Part shown: positions 58,868 to 64,000 of the stretch, in pieces
How the letters are laid out: the number at the start of each line of letters is the position of its first letter
Numbering within the stretch: position 1 is the first letter of the stretch
NCBI RefSeq assembly: GCF_036320965.1
Contig: NC_092258.1
Coordinates: forward strand, 1,722,001 to 1,786,000
DNA length: 64,000 bases
Direction of reading: 5' to 3'
Source: Panulirus ornatus
Lineage: Eukaryota; Arthropoda; Malacostraca; Decapoda; Palinuridae
The notes under the pieces: generated by a model
Database searches by the model: none
What the model saw: the letters and a program-made list of their open reading frames with translations, nothing else
Told to the model about the DNA's origin: nothing
Program-made: the position numbers and the translations under genes

Positions 58868-59150
58868 AGTCCCCTTGATCACGATGGTAGGACCCTTCAG
58901 CACGACGGTGTGATATAAGTACGACGACAGAATGACCTCTGGGTATGATGGTGTGACCCTTGACCTCTCCCTTAAGGTTAGGTCAAGGGCAAGGCAATTA
59001 TACCCAAAGGTCGTACCGTCGTACTCGAGAACCGTACCCTCGTGCTCAAGGGTGGTACCGTCGTGTTGAAGGATCGTCGTACCGTCATGCACAAGGATCG
59101 TATTACTGTCGGATCCGAGGGATGTCGCACCGTCGTGCTCAAGGAATTAA
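58868..59150. repeat. Foldback element, 21-bp-unit family (copy C, best)
   Basis: The centre is CCCTTGACCT (58957-58966), CCTTAAGG (58970-58977), AGGTCAAGGG (58980-58989). The inner arms GGGTATGATGG and the complement of TTATACCC extend the symmetry. The outer right arm is six tandem units (AAGGTCGTACCGTCGTACTC and variants, 21 bp then 24 bp) to about 59145. The left arm holds three inverted units (AGCACGACGGTGTGA, GTACGACGACAGAATGACC). There is no coding capacity. Confidence 0.8.
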
Positions 59151-59880
59151 GTTACCGTCTATCGTACTGGCTGACGCGATGTATTGCAGTGTTTACTTGA
59201 TAGATATATATCTAACATCCAGCCTAACACTCACTTAGTGAGACACACACACGAACCTGGCCTGGAGGATCCAGACGACCTGTTGTAATACCAGCCTGTC
59301 ACCACCCAGGTCATGTTCCCTCGCTACCCAGGACGAAATTACGAGAGATAGTAACCAATACAGGGAGGCCTCGACGCCTCTGGAGCATCTCAATTGATTA
59401 TCCAAATACGAAGGGCAATATATACAACTCTGAAACTGAAGAGAATTCTAGGAAAATGGTTCTCCATGAAGGATGGTTTACACAGGAGCTTTTCCACATG
59501 ATTTATTTCGTCTCATCTTAGACATGCAATTAGAATGCTTTGTGATAGAAAAACCTGGAAGTATTCCAGTACTCCTGCGTAAATCTGGAGCCATCATTCC
59601 AGGCACAGTCGTTCGAGGCGACGGACCAAAGGATCCCTGGGAACAATCAACACATAACACAATCTCCTGCTGAGATAAAAAGGCAAAATGAACTCCAGAT
59701 ATGTTGATTAACCCAAGTGATACGTTAACTATCAAGGTCAAATTCCTGACCAAAGTAACAAACGTTTATTCTTGAGTTCTACGTTTACTGATCAACCAAT
59801 TTTCTTTTGTGGTTATCATTTGGTCTTATCTTATCGTGTGTGCATGATGCTGCAAATGAACTATACGAATATTGTGCATA
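59151..59880. other. Non-genic stretch, nothing recognised
   Basis: Short frames only. Confidence 0.5.
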
Positions 59881-59990
59881 TGAACGCGCATTTTCATATA
59901 ACATACGAAACCTCCAACAACCAGCATCGAACCCGGGACCCCTGAGTATTCACGATTCAGTATTTCAAACACACATTCACATTGCTTTAA
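59860..59990 (-). mobile_element. tRNA-like (SINE-like) B-box segment, low confidence
   Basis: The minus strand reads GGTCCCGGGTTCGATGCTGG, a tRNA T-arm-like B box in CCGGG context, with AT-rich tail sequence around it. No A box or cloverleaf is apparent, so this is not a tRNA gene. Confidence 0.25.
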
Positions 59991-60059
59991 ATATACCCCA
60001 CCATAGCCAATATGCCATCACTACATCATCACTATACTCACATACACGTGTCACAAAAC

Positions 60060-60446
60060 ACTGATCTACCATCTGTTCTCTGTCCTTGGCTCTAGAGATG
60101 TCCAACATGACGAAACGTTCACAGACTAACTAGCAACCTTGGACGCGTGCATGAGTGCAGTACCGCTTTCATTTGGACTGTCTCATGCAACATGAATATC
60201 CACGTTCAGCTTCTTCACTGAACCTGTTAAGGGTGAAGTATTTCGTCTCATTTGAAACAAGACACTTACCCGCGAGTTTGTATCAATCATTACGAATGAA
60301 ATTAGACAAATCTAGCCTTAGAAAGTTTGTTGTATGGAGATTATAGAAGTATTTGATAATTTTGAATACCTGTGTTAGAGTACGTCTGAATCTTAAGTTA
60401 GATTGATTCAGCTGGTTACATATATCTAGCTGGCTTCAAGACGAGG
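60060..60446. other. Non-genic stretch, nothing recognised
   Basis: Short frames only. Confidence 0.5.
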
Positions 60447-60617
60447 TTCGAAGCCATGATTCTTGCTAGATTCGAGGCCTCGTCTCTCGTTTGGTTCGAG
60501 GTTTCGACTTTCACTGGTTTCGAGGCTTCGAGTCTCACCGCGTTAGAAGCTTCGGCCCTCGTTAGGTTCGAGGCTCCAACTCTCCCGAGGTTAGAAGCGT
60601 CGTCTCGCTCGCTCGGC
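60447..60617 (-). repeat. 24-bp minisatellite, 7 units, open as 8-residue repeats
   Basis: TTCGAGGCTTCG-starting units begin at 60447 and then every 24 bp. Because 24 is divisible by 3, the minus strand keeps one frame (60416-60631) encoding 8-residue repeats of the form ASNLxRxE (ASNLGRVG, ASNLTRAE, ASNAVRLE). Substitutions between units preserve the A/T-S-N/K start. A real repetitive peptide is possible but unsupported. Confidence 0.88.
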
Positions 60618-61257
60618 CACACCTGAACCATAACATGTGGTGGGGTTCCCCTCTGTAAAAAGGAAATTCTCGTATTTCTTGTGGCGTTGAGGTAAATGCT
60701 AACTGGCTGTGTAATAAATGTCGCTGTTTTGGTCGATGAAAAACACGATGATATGGAATTACTATCTTAATTGAGCAATTAAGTCTGATGATATCTACGG
60801 GCGGTAAACTGTTTTGCTTGAAGGAAAAGGTAATTGCATCCTCGGTTTTGGTAGGATGATGACAGCTCTACATTTGCTTTATGTAGACGTTAATGGCACC
60901 AGCAACGCCATACGGAGGTGCTTCTCAACCTACACAGGAACTATGCCAGTCAGAACAATATGGTAAGCCTTTCACAGTCCTCTAAAACCAGAGAAATGAA
61001 CATCTCGTACTTATAAATTCTGTTGCATTAATACGAGAATGAAAGCCTCTCTAACTTCTTTTCCAGAAGCAGAGCAAAGCTGGGGATTCTCGCATGTATG
61101 CAGAAGGTTTGCCGCCATAGCCAGTAGGTCATGATATGAAGATAATCAACATTGAAACCCGGACTCTTTACTGTATACGTTATATCCATATTGCATTACC
61201 TTGTCGATGTGGCTCTCTCTCTTACTCCATCAAAATCTCGTTATATGCACTCACTTG
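60618..61257. other. Non-genic stretch, nothing recognised
   Basis: Short frames only. Confidence 0.5.
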
Positions 61258-61822
<565 letters not shown>

Positions 61823-61860
61823 CTGCTGCTGCTGCTGCTGCTCCCTGCTGCTGCTGCTAC
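61823..61860. repeat. (CTG)n trinucleotide repeat
   Basis: About ten CTG units in two blocks split by CTCC. Confidence 0.9.
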
Positions 61861-62049
61861 CTGCCTGCTGGCCCTCCGCTCAAGGCCATCAGGTAAAGGC
61901 AGTCTCGCTGGCTGCCCTCACTCGCATGGCTTATGCTCATAAATGACATGGCAACCATATTGCTTCGATCAAGAAGCTTAGTTCTCCTGTGAGATGCTGT
62001 GGACTGTGTCCGCTTCCGAGGCAGAGGACGTCGTATACGTTCACTGTAA

Positions 62050-62680
62050 CGCAGAAACCTTCCCCTGCTCATTTTTGTGACGCAGTAGAAACCATAGTCT
62101 ACATACACCACTTGCGTTGATGAGGCCATGATCTGCATCCACTTGTAAGGGGAAACTTTGGTTTCTAAGTCAACTTTTGACGTAGAGACCTGCATACCCA
62201 TGTGACGTAGAAACCATATAGTGTACGTTTTTGGCATAGAAACCATGGTCACTATTCACTTATGATAGAGGAACTACAGTCTGTATCCTCGTGATTGAAT
62301 TTGTGCCGGTAACCCTGGCAAATTTATGTTGCAACCCATGCTCATCCTGTGAGCGGTGGCGCAAAATGATTACAGGGATCACAAAGGGTTTTAATCAGAC
62401 CCCAGTGGATTGATATTACATAAGATATTACAATTCATAAATGACATACGTTACGTAGTTTCATATATATATGGTAAGTTTTACTGGCTAGATTCAAAAT
62501 GTGGCTACAAACTTATGATTTCAGGTATCTTGTTATTAACAATAGGTTGTTGTGACATTTCTTGCAGGGTTTGTCCACTTGTGACGTAGAAACCTGGGTC
62601 TGCAGCCACCACATACGACAAAGAAGCCATATGATGGCACAGCCATTTTCGGCGGGGTCTCTATGTAATAACTTCCCCAC
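62050..62680. repeat. Degenerate GACGTAGAAACC repeat
   Basis: TGACGTAGAAACC(A/T) and variants recur near 62078, 62176, 62201, 62232 and 62581, with CCAC/CATAC spacers at irregular 30-60 bp intervals. The intervening 62290-62560 has no feature. Confidence 0.55.
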
Positions 62681-62959
62681 CGCACCGCAGAAAACCTCCC
62701 ACAGCGACACAGAGTTTGCTCCCGCCGCCTCACCTCGACTTGTCTTTTGTCAGTTGAATGTAACGGGGTAACCCACACTGTGGCATAACTCTGTCTTGCT
62801 GAGTGGGACGAATACAAGGCCATACGACACAGAGTGATGGTATCATTGATGGGTGATATTGGCAGAGGAGACACTCTAGGAAAAGTGTTCGTTAATGTAC
62901 GTGTCTCCTATTTTCCAGCTTCAGTTTAAAGGCTTTCTTTCGACCGAAGAAAACGCGAC

Positions 62960-63022
62960 GTTCGAGCACGACGGTACGACGCTTGAGCACGACGGTACGA
63001 CGCTTGAGTACGAAGGTATGAA
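62960..63022. repeat. 21-bp-unit array of the foldback family, cleanest units
   Basis: Three consecutive units start at 62960, 62981 and 63002: G(T/C)TTGAGCACGACGG followed by TACGAC. It shows that the family unit is exactly 21 bp. No opposing arm follows. Confidence 0.85.
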
Positions 63023-63104
63023 CCTTGGGTCCGAAGGGCCCGTTATGGTACCCTTATAAAATGCAGGGTTCCATTTCCACCAAAAACTCGTAAATCAATC
63101 TTCC

Positions 63105-63121
63105 TCTTCTCTCTCTCTCTT

Positions 63122-63194
<73 letters not shown>
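63105..63194. repeat. (CT)n microsatellite
   Basis: About 45 CT units with two TTT interruptions. Confidence 0.97.
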
Positions 63195-63195
<1 letters not shown>

Positions 63196-63300
63196 GCCCT
63201 TTCCTTTCTTCCGCTTAAGGCCAGGAGTCCATGAGGGCTCTCATCCATGGCCGGAGTTTTCATCGTAAAAGGAGAAAGAAAGTGGCCTTCACAGCAAGCT

Positions 63301-63720
63301 GGTCAGGTGGTCCTCGGATCATTAGCCATCCGGTCCAGTGGCCCGGTGGTCCAACAATCAGCGAGTCTCATCAGTCAATTGGTCTAAACTGGCACTTACT
63401 TCAAGCAGTTATCTACAAGTGCACAGTCTGTACTTCCTGCAGTCATTTGCCCAGCAACCATCTAAACCACTAACCATCTGGTTCATCAACCATTTGGTCC
63501 AGGAACCATATGATTTACCAGCCCTCTGGTCCAGTAACCATCTAGTTTTATCTACTATCTGGTCCAGCAACTTTCTGGTCCAGTATCCATCTGGCCCAGC
63601 AACCATATTGTCACATGACACTCTGTTCAAGCAGCCACTTGGTCTCCTAACCATCTGGTTCAGTAGCCAGCTAGACCAGCTCTCACATGGTTTCACCAAC
63701 CACTTGGCTACCAGATATCC
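63301..63720. repeat. 16-bp minisatellite, about 17 regular units
   Basis: From 63440 the unit AACCATCTGGTCCAGT repeats with an almost constant 16-bp register (63456, 63472, 63488 and on). 63301-63440 is a more decayed part. Long frames on both strands (159 codons plus, 162 codons minus) come from the repeat. Confidence 0.92.
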
Positions 63721-64000
63721 TGGTATAAGAGCCGCCCATACTAAGTACCAACCACCCCCACCTACACCGTTCACCTGGTGTGGCCAGCGAACAGATATAG
63801 GGCATCGAGCCAATTGAAAGGCACTTGATAACGCCCCCACGTGTTCGGTCAACCACCTGGTCGAACGGGGAAGCACCTGGTCAAAGCACCTGGTCAAGCC
63901 ACCACCTGCTGAGAGGGGCAGGCAGGCAGGTGGCCACCTGGTACTGAAGGTCTTGTGGGATAACTGTGAGAAGTTGTGGGCGGAAAAAATGGCCTGGCTG
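63721..64000. other. Non-genic end of the window
   Basis: CACCTGGTC words recur near 63855-63895 and GGCAGGCAGG at 63917. Nothing else is recognised. Confidence 0.5.

Noticed and set aside
63338..63897. 159-codon plus and 162-codon minus frames
   Set aside because: Both follow the 16-bp minisatellite and its decayed flank.

Overview
This window is eukaryotic, repeat-dense, gene-poor DNA. Its character (long dinucleotide microsatellites every 1-2 kb, many unrelated minisatellites, decayed non-LTR retrotransposons, one compact GC-rich coding exon in AT-richer surroundings) fits an arthropod. I infer a decapod crustacean, because several dispersed repeats resemble ones I associate with decapod genomes. 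That assignment is from memory and was not searched.

Only one protein-coding gene is convincing: a 98-codon Id/extramacrochaetae-like helix-loop-helix gene at 44716-45012 (+). It is preceded by a promoter-like segment with three inverted CCAAT boxes at exactly 31-bp spacing plus an octamer. It is followed by a strong splice donor (45640), an intron of about 555 bp holding a perfect 15-bp hairpin, a strong acceptor (46194) and a small 3' exon with AATAAA. An AATAAA just inside the intron suggests intronic polyadenylation as an alternative to splicing.

Four retrotransposon relics are recognisable from conceptual translation: a linker and C-terminal fragment at 5863-6690 (+); a CR1/Jockey-like C-terminal end at 16640-16925 (-) and another of the same family at 28835-29005 (+); and a reverse-transcriptase relic at 50450-51480 (-), whose antisense strand gives the longest open frame of the window. 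All are broken. Two tRNA-like (SINE-like) heads are weaker calls.

The most distinctive non-coding system is a foldback family. Tandem 21-bp units built on GTACCGTCGT face each other across a palindromic centre (CCTTAAGG flanked by TTGACCT/AGGTCAA in the best copy). Copies lie at 8112-8262, 12235-12350 and 58868-59150, with single-arm pieces at 35671, 42331 and 62960. About fifteen other minisatellites with exact periods of 9, 13, 16, 19, 20, 24, 25, 34, 35, 40 and 62 bp are spread through the window. They generate most of the long spurious frames.

Region by region: 1-5 kb, unremarkable DNA with two minisatellites; 5.8-6.7 kb, LINE relic; 8-10 kb, foldback copy and a CRE-like cluster; 12-20 kb, microsatellites, an AP-1-motif minisatellite, a promoter-like island (14.6-14.8 kb) and a LINE end; 20-44 kb, mostly simple repeats with a few possible orphan exons; 44-46.4 kb, the Id/emc gene; 50-51.5 kb, LINE RT relic; 53-64 kb, minisatellites, foldback copy and microsatellites. 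No rRNA gene, intact tRNA gene, CRISPR array or intact transposase was seen.
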